DNA of 64,000 bases from Pseudomonas alkylphenolica (lineage in GTDB: Bacteria > Pseudomonadota > Gammaproteobacteria > Pseudomonadales > Pseudomonadaceae): positions 62,001 through 126,000 of the forward strand of contig NZ_JADUCM010000014.1 in the NCBI RefSeq assembly GCF_016009175.1, in the 5' to 3' direction. Made by a program: the position numbers and the translations under genes. The notes below the pieces were generated by a model. It was not told the origin of the DNA, made no database searches, and saw only the letters and a list, made by a program, of their open reading frames with translations. This document shows, piece after piece, positions 43,105-52,017 of the stretch (position 1 is its first letter; the number at the start of each line of letters is the position of its first letter).

Positions 43105-45558
43105 ATGGCCAAACCGCTGCAGGAATACCAGCGCAAACGCGACTTCAACGCCACACCCGAGCCCAGCGGCCGCCACGGACGCGGCAAGGCGCATGCCCTG
43201 CAGTTCTGCATCCAGAAGCACGACGCCAGCCACCTGCACTACGATTTTCGCCTGGAGCTGGACGGCACCCTGAAGAGTTGGGCCATCCCCAAAGGCCCGT
43301 CGCTGGACCCGACAGTCAAGCGCCTGGCCGTGCACGTGGAGGACCACCCGCTCGACTACGCCAACTTCGAGGGGCACATCCCCGAAGGTCACTACGGCGC
43401 GGGCGATGTCATCGTCTGGGACCGGGGCGTCTGGATACCCGAGGACAACCCACGCGAAGGTTACGCCAAGGGCAAGCTGCGCTTCCGCCTGCAGGGCGAG
43501 AAGCTCACCGGTGAATGGCACCTGTTCCGCACCCGGTTGGCGGGCAAAAAAGAGCAATGGATGCTGGTCAAGTCCGACGATGGCGCGGCGCGCAGCGAGG
43601 CCAACTACAGCATTGTCGATGCCCTGCCCGACAGCGTGCTCAGCGAACGCACGCTGGTGCCGCGCCAGGCCAAGGCGACGCTGGCTCACCCTGAAGCTAA
43701 ACGTCCAACCTCCGGACGCAAGGTACAGATACCAGCGAAGCTGCAACCGCAGCTGGCGACGCTGGTCGATTCGCCCCCGGCCGGTGACTGGCGCTACGAG
43801 GTGAAATTCGACGGTTACCGGATTCTGGCCCGTATTGACGGCAATGATGTGCGCCTGTTCACCCGCAACGGCCACGACTGGAGTGCGAAAATGCCCCGCG
43901 TGATAGCAGCGCTTCGCGAGTGGGGCCTTGCTTCGGCGTGGCTCGATGGCGAAGTGGTAGTGAACGACGCCAATGGTGTGGCTGACTTTCAGGCCTTGCA
44001 AAACGCGTTCGATACCGAGGACGATGAACCCATCATCTACTACCTGTTCGATCTACCTTATCTGGATGGCCGGGACCTGCGTGAGACGCCCCTGCAAGCG
44101 CGGCGCGACCTCTTGCGCCAGCGGCTGGACAGCAACAGCTCGGAGCTGCTCAGGTTTTCCGCAGACTTTGACCAGCCGGTCGCCGCCCTGCTCGACAGTG
44201 CCTGCCGCCTGGGGCTGGAAGGCCTGATTGGCAAACGCGCCGACAGCACCTATCAAGGCCGGCGCAGCACTGACTGGATCAAGCTCAAGTGCACGCAGCG
44301 CCAAGAGTTCGTGATCGTCGGCTACACCGACCCCAAAGGCAGCCGCAACGGCTTTGGCGCACTGCTCCTGGCCTTGCATGACCGCGACAGCGGCGAACTG
44401 CGTTATGCCGGCAAGGTCGGCACCGGGTTCAGCGTCGCAACCCTGGATAGCCTCCTGGCCCGCCTCAAGCCGCTGGAGGTCGCCAAGCCTGCCTTGCACA
44501 AGCCACCCACCGGCGCCGAAGCCCGCGGTGTGCACTGGCTCAAACCGCAACTGCTGGCGGAGGTCGCCTACGCCCAGATGACCCGCGACGGCGTGGTACG
44601 CCACGCGGTATTTCATGGCCTGCGCGACGACAAGCCAGTCCGCGCCATCGACCTGGAGCGTCCGATGCCCGCCACTATAATCACCCCGCACATGAGCCTG
44701 ACCCATCCGCAGCGGGTGATCGATGCCACCAGCGGCGTTACCAAGCGCGAAGTGGCCGAGTACTACGCTGCAGTGGCCCCGTGGATCCTGCCACAGCTCA
44801 AGGATCGCCCGGTCGCGCTGGTGCGCGCGCCGGAAGGCCTGGCAGGTGAATTGTTCTTCCAGAAGCATGCCGGCCAGTTGCACCTGCCCAAGGTGCTTAC
44901 CTGCGACAAAGCCCAGGCCGGACAGGCGGCCATGGTCATCAACTACCCGGACACATTGCTGGGCGCCGTGCAGATGAACATGCTCGAACTGCACACCTGG
45001 AACGCCACCAGCAAGGCCTTCGACAGGCCCGACCGCTTCGTGCTCGACCTCGACCCGGACCCGGCGTTGCCGTGGAAGGCCATGTTCGAGGCCACTCAGC
45101 TAACCCTGACATTGCTCGACGAGCTGGGCCTCAAGGTGTTTCTCAAGACCAGCGGTGGCAAAGGCATGCACCTTGTCGTGCCGCTGACCCGCCGCGCCGG
45201 CTGGGACGAAGTCAAGGCGTTCAGTCACGCCATCGTTGGCTACCTCGCCCGACTGTTTCCCGATCGACTGAGTGCCGTGTCCGGGCCGAAGAATCGCGTG
45301 GGGCGGATCTTTATCGACTACCTGCGCAACAGTCAGGGAGCCACCACCGCCTGTGCTTACTCCCTGCGTGCCCGCGAAGGGCTACCGGTGTCAGTGCCGA
45401 TCTGGCGTGAGGAGCTTGCCGAGCTCAAGAGCGCTAACCAGTGGCACATCGGCAATCTGCAAGCCCGCCTGGCCGAAGTCGACGACCCGTGGGCATCAAT
45501 GGGAAAAACACGCCAGTCGATCACCGCCCGCATGCGCAAGCAGGTGGAACTGCAATGA
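43105..45558 (+). CDS. ligD: Multifunctional DNA ligase D (NHEJ)
   Basis: 817 residues. The domain order is phosphoesterase, ligase, polymerase. The phosphoesterase part (~20-180) has HDASHLHYDFRLELDG, KGPSLDPT and HVEDHPLDYANFEG. The ligase domain has the nucleotidyl-accepting Lys K234 in YEVKFDGYRILARI, then ELDGEVV-type sequence and an OB fold ending near 520. The polymerase domain (~545-810) has DLDPDPALPWKA and KTSGGKGMHLVVPL. With Ku it repairs double-strand breaks by end-joining. I chose the ATG at 43105 (MAKPLQEYQRKRDF), the usual family start; an in-frame start at 42976 would overlap the metallothionein promoter. It converges on ku. Confidence 0.95.
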   Translation: MAKPLQEYQRKRDFNATPEPSGRHGRGKAHALQFCIQKHDASHLHYDFRLELDGTLKSWAIPKGPSLDPTVKRLAVHVEDHPLDYANFEGHIPEGHYGAGDVIVWDRGVWIPEDNPREGYAKGKLRFRLQGEKLTGEWHLFRTRLAGKKEQWMLVKSDDGAARSEANYSIVDALPDSVLSERTLVPRQAKATLAHPEAKRPTSGRKVQIPAKLQPQLATLVDSPPAGDWRYEVKFDGYRILARIDGNDVRLFTRNGHDWSAKMPRVIAALREWGLASAWLDGEVVVNDANGVADFQALQNAFDTEDDEPIIYYLFDLPYLDGRDLRETPLQARRDLLRQRLDSNSSELLRFSADFDQPVAALLDSACRLGLEGLIGKRADSTYQGRRSTDWIKLKCTQRQEFVIVGYTDPKGSRNGFGALLLALHDRDSGELRYAGKVGTGFSVATLDSLLARLKPLEVAKPALHKPPTGAEARGVHWLKPQLLAEVAYAQMTRDGVVRHAVFHGLRDDKPVRAIDLERPMPATIITPHMSLTHPQRVIDATSGVTKREVAEYYAAVAPWILPQLKDRPVALVRAPEGLAGELFFQKHAGQLHLPKVLTCDKAQAGQAAMVINYPDTLLGAVQMNMLELHTWNATSKAFDRPDRFVLDLDPDPALPWKAMFEATQLTLTLLDELGLKVFLKTSGGKGMHLVVPLTRRAGWDEVKAFSHAIVGYLARLFPDRLSAVSGPKNRVGRIFIDYLRNSQGATTACAYSLRAREGLPVSVPIWREELAELKSANQWHIGNLQARLAEVDDPWASMGKTRQSITARMRKQVELQ

Positions 45559-45579
45559 GCCCGGGCTTTGCAGCAACGC

Positions 45580-46425
45580 TCAAGATGCCTTGCGCGGCGC
45601 CTTGGCCGGCTTTTTCCCGGCAGTGGCCTTCTTGTTTCCTTCGCCCCTCAGGCTGCGCTTGAGCAGTTCGGTCAGGTCGATAATGTCGGCGCCCTTCTCT
45701 GCCGCCGGTTCGGCTTTGTCCACCACGCTGATCTTGCCTTTGCTGGCCTTCTCCTCGACCAGATCCATAATGGTGTCGCGAAACGCGTCATGGTACTCAC
45801 CCGGCGCCCACGGCCCGCTCATGTCATCGACCAGCCGCTTGGCCATGTCCAGTTCACGCTTGTCGACCTTGCTGTCGGTCACACTGCTGTCCAGCTCCAC
45901 CGACTCAATGCCTCGCACTTCATCCGGCCAGCGCAAGGTGATCATCACCAGCGCCTGCTCCAGCGGGCGTAGCAACGCGAGGTGCTGGCGGGTGTGCAGC
46001 ACCACCGTGGCCAACGCCACCTTGCCGGTGCTTTCCAGGGTTTCGCGCAGCAGCGCATAGACCTTGCCGCCACGTCGGTCGGGGCTCAGGTAGTACGGCA
46101 TATCAAATTGCTGCAGGGGGATCTCGCTGGCCGCCACGAACGAGAATATGTCGATGGTCTGGGTCGCCTCGGGCCGGGCCTTGCGGATCTCCTCCTCGCT
46201 GATCACCACATAGCGCCCTTTCTCGTACTCCACGCCTTTGACGACATTGTCCGGGCCAATGTCCTTGCCGGTGACCTTGTTGATGCGCTTGTAGCCCACC
46301 GGCTCCATGCTGCGCTTGTCGAGCCAGTCGAAGTCGATCCGTTCGCTGCGCACGGCGGTGTTGAGGGAGACGGGAATATGCACCAGCCCAAAACTGATCG
46401 CGCCTTTCCAGATTGCCCTGGCCAT
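45580..46425 (-). CDS. ku: Ku protein (NHEJ)
   Basis: 281 residues. It begins MARAIWKGAISFGLVHIPVS, the diagnostic Ku N-terminus, and has SVVDK-type and KRELDMAKRLVDDM segments. The C-terminal Lys/Ala-rich tail (KKATAGKKPAKAPRKAS) is the DNA-binding extension common in proteobacterial Ku. It binds broken DNA ends and recruits LigD. The gene is convergent with ligD, 21 bp apart, so they are not in one transcript but form a pair. Confidence 0.96.
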   Translation of the reverse strand: MARAIWKGAISFGLVHIPVSLNTAVRSERIDFDWLDKRSMEPVGYKRINKVTGKDIGPDNVVKGVEYEKGRYVVISEEEIRKARPEATQTIDIFSFVAASEIPLQQFDMPYYLSPDRRGGKVYALLRETLESTGKVALATVVLHTRQHLALLRPLEQALVMITLRWPDEVRGIESVELDSSVTDSKVDKRELDMAKRLVDDMSGPWAPGEYHDAFRDTIMDLVEEKASKGKISVVDKAEPAAEKGADIIDLTELLKRSLRGEGNKKATAGKKPAKAPRKAS

Positions 46426-46491
46426 CCATCACCTCCTGAGCCCGTAAATACCGGATGCCTATCTGAAGTGACTGCGCTGCACCGTGAAAGT

Positions 46492-47409
46492 TTATTCGGC
46501 CTGAGCACACGCCTTGATCTGCTCGCGCAACCATTTCAGGCCAGGATCGGTGTCGAAACGCGAATGCCAGTGGGCAACCAGTTCGGGGGCCGGGAAATCG
46601 ACCGGCGGCTCGTGGCAGCTCAGGCCGAAAGTGGCGGCGAATGCCTTGGCAATCGGGCCCGGGAGGTTGCAGATGTAGCCGGTTTGCGCGGCGATCACCG
46701 GCATCGCCATGAAGTTTTGCACCAGCACGCCTATACGCCGTGCCAACCCCTGAGCCTGCAAGGTCTCATCGATGATGTTGCCTTCACGCTGATGCATTTC
46801 GATCATCACCTGCGGCCGCTGCAGGTAGAGGTCGAGCGGAAAGCGACCGGGGGGCAAGCCTTCGCGTTGCCAGATCAGCGTCAGCAGCGAAACCGTGGTA
46901 ATCGACGCTTGGCTCAGGCCGGCGCCAAACACGGTGGGCGTGCTGATGACCAGGTTGATTTCGCCGCTCTCCAGTAGCGCCGGCAAGGCGTTGTTCGCGG
47001 GCAGCGGCACCACTTCGATCATCACCCCGGGGGCTTCGCGGGCGATGTGCCGGATCAGCCCCGGCAGGATCAGGAACTCGACAAAGTCGCCTGAGGCAAT
47101 GCGGAACTTGCGCTGCGCAGTTGCCGGCACAAAGGGTGTAGTACCCTGCAGCGCCTCATCCAGGCGGGCCAGCGCTTCACGCACCGGGCCGATCAGTTCG
47201 GACGCACGTGCGGTGGGGACCAGGCTATGGCGTCCGTTGACGAACAGTTCGTCGCCCAGGCGCTCGCGCAACCGGCGCAGCGCATGGCTGACCGCCGGCT
47301 GGCTCAGGGCCAGGCGTTCGCCGGCACGCGTCACGTTCTGCGTGTCCCACAGGGTTGCAAAGACCACCAGCAAATTCAGGTCGAGGGTTCTTGTATTCAT
47401 ATTGTGCAT
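46492..47409 (-). CDS. LysR-type transcriptional regulator
   Basis: 305 residues. An N-terminal winged helix-turn-helix (LDLNLLVVFATLWDTQNVTR, then ALSQPAVSHALRRLRERLGD) is followed by a periplasmic-binding-like effector domain. It resembles the NodD/SyrM/LeuO-type subgroup by the NLLVVF start and FVNGRHSLVPT segment. It is divergent from the flavin monooxygenase operon (85-bp gap) and most likely activates it on a co-inducer. Two ATGs at 47409 and 47400 are possible; I kept the first. Confidence 0.92.
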   Translation of the reverse strand: MHNMNTRTLDLNLLVVFATLWDTQNVTRAGERLALSQPAVSHALRRLRERLGDELFVNGRHSLVPTARASELIGPVREALARLDEALQGTTPFVPATAQRKFRIASGDFVEFLILPGLIRHIAREAPGVMIEVVPLPANNALPALLESGEINLVISTPTVFGAGLSQASITTVSLLTLIWQREGLPPGRFPLDLYLQRPQVMIEMHQREGNIIDETLQAQGLARRIGVLVQNFMAMPVIAAQTGYICNLPGPIAKAFAATFGLSCHEPPVDFPAPELVAHWHSRFDTDPGLKWLREQIKACAQAE

Positions 47410-47494
47410 ACCTGAAATTCCAACTATTCATTTTTCTCACAGTACAGGGTTTGTTGTAGTGGCTCCATCCTTCCCTCAGTGAAAGAGCCCCAGC

Positions 47495-48556
47495 ATGAAC
47501 AATAAAAAATCCCTGCAGATGGGTTGGTTCATTCCAACGATTGGCGACACCACGGCGTTCAGCGACCCGAGCAAAAGCATCCCGCAATCCCTGGAGCATT
47601 TCGAGCAGGTCGCCGTCGCTGCCGAACAGGCCGGCTTCGACTATGTCCTGGTGCCGGTAACCCCGTTCTGCTGGGATGCCTGGGTGACCGCCTCGTTCCT
47701 CATTGCCCGCACCGAAAAGCTCAAGGCGCTGATTGCCGTCAAGCCGGGGTTTATCCATCCGGTCGCCCAGGCCAAGATGTTCGCCACCTTTGACCAGCTG
47801 TCCAAAGGCCGTATCTACATCAATCTGATCGCCGGCCTCAGCGAAAAAGACGCCTACGCCGAAGGCCAGATCGTTTCCAAAGACGCTCGCTACGAACAGC
47901 TGGAAGAAGAAGTCGAGCTGATGAAGCGTCTGTGGACCGAGCAGGACGTGGAATACGCAGGCAAGTACCACCAGGCCCATGGCCCGAAAGTCATCCCCGC
48001 GCCGTACCAGCAACCCCACCCGCCGTTCTTCCTTGGTGGTGGTTCGGAGCATGCCGCGGAGATTTCCGCCAAGCACTCCTCTGTGCACCTGTTCTGGGGC
48101 GACTACCCGGAACGCATCGCCGAGCAGATCAAGGCCATGCGTGAGCGCGCCGCGCAATACGGCCGCGGTGAGGAAATCGAATTCGCCATGCGCCTGCAGA
48201 TCATCTGCCGGGAAACCGAAGAAGAGGCCTGGGCAGCGGCAGACACGCTGGTGAACGGCGCCGACCCGGCCTGGACCGAACAGGTCAAAACCATGATGGC
48301 CGAGTCCGTTGCCAACCAACGCATGAAGGAGCTCTCCAACACGGTCGGCCGCAAGATGACGCCGCACCTGTGGACCGGTATCACCGAAGTGCGTCCTGGT
48401 GCCGGCATTGCGGTAGTGGGCAACCCGCAGCAGGTCGCCGACCAGTTGCTGGCGTTCGTCGACGCCGGCTGCAGCGGTTTCTGCCTGTCCGGCTACCCGC
48501 ACCACCAAGAAGCCGAGCGCTTCGGTCGCCTGGTCATGCCGCTGCTCAAGCGCTGA
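47495..48556 (+). CDS. LLM-class flavin-dependent monooxygenase
   Basis: 353 residues, luciferase-like family, SsuD/SfnG group. Typical parts are MGWFIPTIGDTTAF, HFEQVAVAAEQAGFDYVLVP, RTEKLKALIAVKPGFIHPVA and GGGSEHAAEISAKHSSVHLF. Such enzymes use FMNH2 from a partner reductase to oxidise sulfonates, sulfones or amines. The next gene is a flavin reductase. The order LysR, oxygenase, reductase, MFS transporter, GFA protein suggests uptake and oxidative demethylation or desulfonation of a small organic compound. The exact substrate cannot be read from sequence. Confidence 0.9.
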   Translation: MNNKKSLQMGWFIPTIGDTTAFSDPSKSIPQSLEHFEQVAVAAEQAGFDYVLVPVTPFCWDAWVTASFLIARTEKLKALIAVKPGFIHPVAQAKMFATFDQLSKGRIYINLIAGLSEKDAYAEGQIVSKDARYEQLEEEVELMKRLWTEQDVEYAGKYHQAHGPKVIPAPYQQPHPPFFLGGGSEHAAEISAKHSSVHLFWGDYPERIAEQIKAMRERAAQYGRGEEIEFAMRLQIICRETEEEAWAAADTLVNGADPAWTEQVKTMMAESVANQRMKELSNTVGRKMTPHLWTGITEVRPGAGIAVVGNPQQVADQLLAFVDAGCSGFCLSGYPHHQEAERFGRLVMPLLKR

Positions 48557-48623
48557 GCCCTTGCACTCCTGCCCAATAACAATCAGCCGCCGGTACGCCC
48601 GGCGGTAACTGGAGTCCCTTTAG

Positions 48624-49622
48624 ATGAACACCACCCCTTTCGATCCCAAGCAGTTTCGCCAGGCGCTGGGCGCCTTCACCACCGGCGTGACCATTGTCAC
48701 CACCCGCGGCGCGGACGGCCAGGACTACGGCATGACCGCCAACAGCTTCAACTCGGTCTCCATTGACCCGCCGATGGTGCTGTGGAGCATCAACAAGGAC
48801 TCTTCCTCGGCCCATGCCTTTACAGAAGGTGAGCACTTCGCCGTGCACATTCTGGCAACCGACCAGGAATCCCTGTCCAACCGCTTCGCCAAAAGCGGCG
48901 CTGACAAATTCGCCGGCCTCGAGCTGCAGCGCGGCCCCAGCGACGTTCCGCTGCTGGAAGGCTGTTCGGCGCGCTTCCAGTGCAAGACCACCTACCAGTA
49001 CGAAGGCGGCGATCACATCATCCTGGTCGGTGAAGTGCTGGCGTTCGACCGCTTCGACAAAGCGCCGCTGGTATTTCACAGCGGCGGCTACCGACGCCTG
49101 CTGCCTGCCGCTGCGCAGCGCCCGGCATCTGCCATTTATGGTGAGAACTGGCTGGGTTTCCTGCTCGGTCGCGCCTATTACCAGCTGCAATTGCCGATTC
49201 GCCAGCAGCTGCAGGCCATGGGCATGCAAGACCAGGATTTCGAGCTGCTGGCCATCTTGAGTTTCAGCGAAGGCCGTACCCTCGACGAACTGTTCAAGTT
49301 GTTCGAGTTTACCGGCAAGGCGCTCGCCGAAGAGCAACTGGCGTTGTGGTTGCAGAAAGGCTTGCTGACACTGGACAACGGCCGGGTGCTGTTCACCGAC
49401 AAGGGCCGGCAACTCGCGATCCAGTGGCTGGCCTTCGCCAAAGCCGCCGAAATGAATGCCCTTGAAGCGCTGGATTTCGACGAAGCACAGCAACTCAAGC
49501 TGTTGATCGGCCGCGTCATCCAGCACACCGGCTGCGACTTGCCGGCGCATTGGCGCAAGGAGAACATCTGGCAGGACAACAACCTCTGGCAGCAACCCGA
49601 CGCCATCGCCTCGGCACGCTGA
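48624..49622 (+). CDS. Flavin reductase with C-terminal MarR-like domain
   Basis: 332 residues. The N-terminal ~170 form a flavin-reductase/HpaC-type split-barrel (FRQALGAFTTGVTIVTTRGA; TANSFNSVSIDPPMVLWS; HFAVHILATDQESLS). The C-terminal ~150 (FLLGRAYYQLQLPIRQQLQA; ELLAILSFSEGRTLDELFKL) look like a winged-helix MarR fold. The same fusion is known in the reductase C1 of p-hydroxyphenylacetate hydroxylase, where the MarR part binds the aromatic substrate and stimulates reduction. It supplies FMNH2 to the upstream oxygenase. Whether it also binds DNA is open. Confidence 0.9.
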   Translation: MNTTPFDPKQFRQALGAFTTGVTIVTTRGADGQDYGMTANSFNSVSIDPPMVLWSINKDSSSAHAFTEGEHFAVHILATDQESLSNRFAKSGADKFAGLELQRGPSDVPLLEGCSARFQCKTTYQYEGGDHIILVGEVLAFDRFDKAPLVFHSGGYRRLLPAAAQRPASAIYGENWLGFLLGRAYYQLQLPIRQQLQAMGMQDQDFELLAILSFSEGRTLDELFKLFEFTGKALAEEQLALWLQKGLLTLDNGRVLFTDKGRQLAIQWLAFAKAAEMNALEALDFDEAQQLKLLIGRVIQHTGCDLPAHWRKENIWQDNNLWQQPDAIASAR

Positions 49623-49695
49623 CGCAGTACTGCGCGGCGCGCTGCACGTCGCGCGGCCTCGATTACACGAACAGGCCCAAAAGAGGACACTGTCG

Positions 49696-51096
49696 ATGAC
49701 CCGTTCCACAACCCTGAACGCCACCGCCATGGCCGAGGCGGCACGCGTGCTGCCCGGCCGTGGCCGCGCCCGCTATGCCCTTGGCGTGCTGATGCTTGCC
49801 TACGTCTTCTCGATCATGGACCGCCAGGTGCTGAGCCTGCTGGTTGGCCCGATCCAGCAATCGCTACACGTCAACGATACCTGGATGGGCATGCTTCATG
49901 GCTTCACCTTTGCGGCCTTCTATTCACTGGCCGGCCTGCCGATCGCCCGCCTGATCGACCGGGGCAACCGCCGGCGGATCATCGCCACCGGCATCGGCCT
50001 GTGGTGCCTGGCCACGGCTGCCAGCGGCCTGGCCACGGAGTTCTGGCACCTGCTGCTGGCACGGGTCGGAGTAGCGGTTGGCGAGGCTGTTCTGCTTCCG
50101 GGTGCGGTATCGCTGATCAGCGACCTGTTCGTGGCGCAAAAACGCGGGCGCGCGCTGGGCGTATTTGGCGCCGGCGGCCCGGTTGGCGTAGGCGCCGGCC
50201 TGCTTGCCACCGGCCTGGTGCTGGGCTACTTCAGTGCCCATCCGCTGACGCTGCCGCTGCTCGGTACCCTGGCGCCGTGGCAGACCACGCTGATGTCGAT
50301 CGGCCTGCCGGGGCTGTTCATCCTGTTACTGATGCTCGGCGTGCCGGAACCGCGACGCAGTGGCGCACGGCGAGCTACCGAGGTTTCAACGCCACCCGCG
50401 GTACCGCTGGGCGAAGTGCTGCACTTCCTGCGCGCAAACCGCCGTACCTTCATCGCCATCATCGTCGGCATGGGTTGCTATAACGCCGCCGTGTATGCCG
50501 GAGGTGCCTGGGTACCCAGCTACCTGGTCCGCGAATTTGGCTGGAGTTACGCCAAGGCCGGTACGGTCATGGGCTTGATCATGTGTGTCAGCTCGCCGCT
50601 CGGTGTGCTTGGTGCCAGCTGGCTGGGCGAACACTGGCGTCGCCGCGGGGTGAGCAATGGCAACCTGCGCGTAGCGATCGTCGCCAGCCTGATCCTGCCG
50701 CTGTGCGCCACGCCACTGCTGCTGGCACCCAATGCCACCCTGGCGCTGCCCTTCCTGGCCCTGACTGCGGCACTGTGGGTCTGCCTGTTCGGCATCGGCC
50801 CGGCATTGGTTGTGGAGATTGCGCCAGCCCCGATGCGCGGGCAGTTCATTGCCCTGTTCACCGGTGTGCTCAACCTGCTCGGTGTGGGTGTCGGCCCACT
50901 TGCGGTGGGCATGATCACCGACTATCTGCTGGTCGACCCGGCCGCCATTGGCTATTCGATCCTGATCGTCACCCTGATCGCCTGCCTGCTGGCAGGCCCG
51001 CTGCTGCTGCGCGCGCGCCACAGCTTCAAGCACACCGCCCAGCGGGCCTGCGAATGGCAACCCGCCAATGCGACTGCAATCAGTCCCTCCATCTGA
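49696..51096 (+). CDS. MFS transporter (Spinster-like)
   Basis: 466 residues, twelve membrane helices. MFS motifs are GLPIARLIDRGNRRRIIATG (between TM2 and TM3), GVAVGEAVLLPGAVSLISDL and RGRALGVFGAGGPVG. YALGVLMLAYVFSIMDRQV resembles Spinster-type and aromatic-acid/sphingolipid carriers. The ATG at 49696 has AAGAGGAC upstream. It probably imports the substrate of the flavin monooxygenase, since it sits in the same operon 73 bp after the reductase. Confidence 0.9.
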   Translation: MTRSTTLNATAMAEAARVLPGRGRARYALGVLMLAYVFSIMDRQVLSLLVGPIQQSLHVNDTWMGMLHGFTFAAFYSLAGLPIARLIDRGNRRRIIATGIGLWCLATAASGLATEFWHLLLARVGVAVGEAVLLPGAVSLISDLFVAQKRGRALGVFGAGGPVGVGAGLLATGLVLGYFSAHPLTLPLLGTLAPWQTTLMSIGLPGLFILLLMLGVPEPRRSGARRATEVSTPPAVPLGEVLHFLRANRRTFIAIIVGMGCYNAAVYAGGAWVPSYLVREFGWSYAKAGTVMGLIMCVSSPLGVLGASWLGEHWRRRGVSNGNLRVAIVASLILPLCATPLLLAPNATLALPFLALTAALWVCLFGIGPALVVEIAPAPMRGQFIALFTGVLNLLGVGVGPLAVGMITDYLLVDPAAIGYSILIVTLIACLLAGPLLLRARHSFKHTAQRACEWQPANATAISPSI

Positions 51097-51107
51097 CGAG
51101 AACCCTT

Positions 51108-51518
51108 ATGAACACGATCAACGGCAATTGCTTGTGCGGCGCCATCCACTATTCCAGTCAACTGGCCCCGTTGTCGGTTGCGGTCTGCCATTGCAGCGAC
51201 TGCCAGAAACAGTCCGGCAGCGCTTTTTCAGTCAACCTGCTGGTACCGGCCGAAGGCTTTGTGGTCGAGGGCACAAGCCTCGGCTGCTACACCAAGGCTG
51301 GCGGCAGTGGCCTGCCGGTCAAGCGCTACTTCTGCGCCGGCTGCGGCTCGGCGCTGTACAGTGAAGTCGCGACGATGCCTGGCGTTCTGGCAGTCAAGGC
51401 CGGTACGCTGGCCAATCCTGCCAGCGTCACGCCGAACCTGCACCTGTGGTGCTCTGCGGCGCAGCCCTGGGTAGTGATCGACCGCACACTGCCGTGCTTT
51501 GAACAGACCCCCGTGTAG
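51108..51518 (+). CDS. GFA (glutathione-dependent formaldehyde-activating) family protein
   Basis: 136 residues. The GFA zinc cysteines are seen: C8 and C10 (GNCLCGAI), C27, C29 and C32 (AVCHCSDCQKQSG), C76 and C79 (YFCAGCGSALY). Some GFA members join formaldehyde to glutathione; many have unknown targets. As the last gene of the flavin monooxygenase operon, 11 bp after the transporter stop, it could handle formaldehyde released by oxidative demethylation. A C5/G5 hairpin (51507-51523) overlaps its stop codon. Confidence 0.88.
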   Translation: MNTINGNCLCGAIHYSSQLAPLSVAVCHCSDCQKQSGSAFSVNLLVPAEGFVVEGTSLGCYTKAGGSGLPVKRYFCAGCGSALYSEVATMPGVLAVKAGTLANPASVTPNLHLWCSAAQPWVVIDRTLPCFEQTPV

Positions 51519-51581
51519 GGGGTCATATTGTACGTTAAGGTTATTTTTTGGCCTTTCTGCTTGAGCTGATCTCAGCCGACG

Positions 51582-51829
51582 AGACCGCGCGCGCCAGCGC
51601 GTTACGGACCTCCCTTTCTATTCAGTCCCGCCTGTACTCGCCGACGAAGTGCCGGATCGCGGAACCCCTCAAGCAGAAACAGCGTTCGCTCAATACAGCC
51701 AATTTCCCACAGTGCGTTGGCAAGTCCGTTTTGCTTGGGGTAACTGGCAAGCTTTTTCAGCATCAGGGAAGTGAGCATTCGCGAGACAGCGGATGCCACT
51801 GTTTGCAGTTGTTCACAGGCCTGCCGCAT
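51582..51829 (-). pseudogene. Tn3-family transposase (TnpA) fragment
   Basis: The minus strand reads MLTSLMLKKLASYPKQNGLA, then GCIERTLFLLEGFRDPALRR and RVQAGLN, typical of the TnpA C-terminal half. After a frameshift the match resumes as EVRNALARAV. The start is missing and a stop precedes it, so it is a relic. It lies between the GFA gene and the mosaic toxin-like gene, in the 499-bp gap 51519-52017. The remainder of that gap is AT-rich, with no gene; no Tn3 terminal repeats were identified by eye. Confidence 0.8.
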
Positions 51830-52017
51830 ACAATCTCTTTATCATAAAGGGAATGAGCAAAAATGAGCGTTTTATGGTTGCAGCAATTCACCAATCGTGA
51901 AAAATAAAGTGCTCCGACACAAGTCAAACCGCACATATCGCCGGCACCCGCCAGTGACTACTCTTTAGTATTGCTCATCACTTCCCCTTAAAATCACTTC
52001 ACTGAACAGCATTAATT

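Noticed and set aside
51548..51847. Plus-strand 99-codon frame beginning MAFLLELISADETARASALR
   Set aside because: It is the antisense of the Tn3 transposase fragment, which gives a clear protein match on the minus strand.
51850..52017. Type III (hrp) promoter before the mosaic gene
   Set aside because: No GGAACC-N15/16-CCACNNA hrp box was found in the upstream DNA, and no type III genes are in the window.
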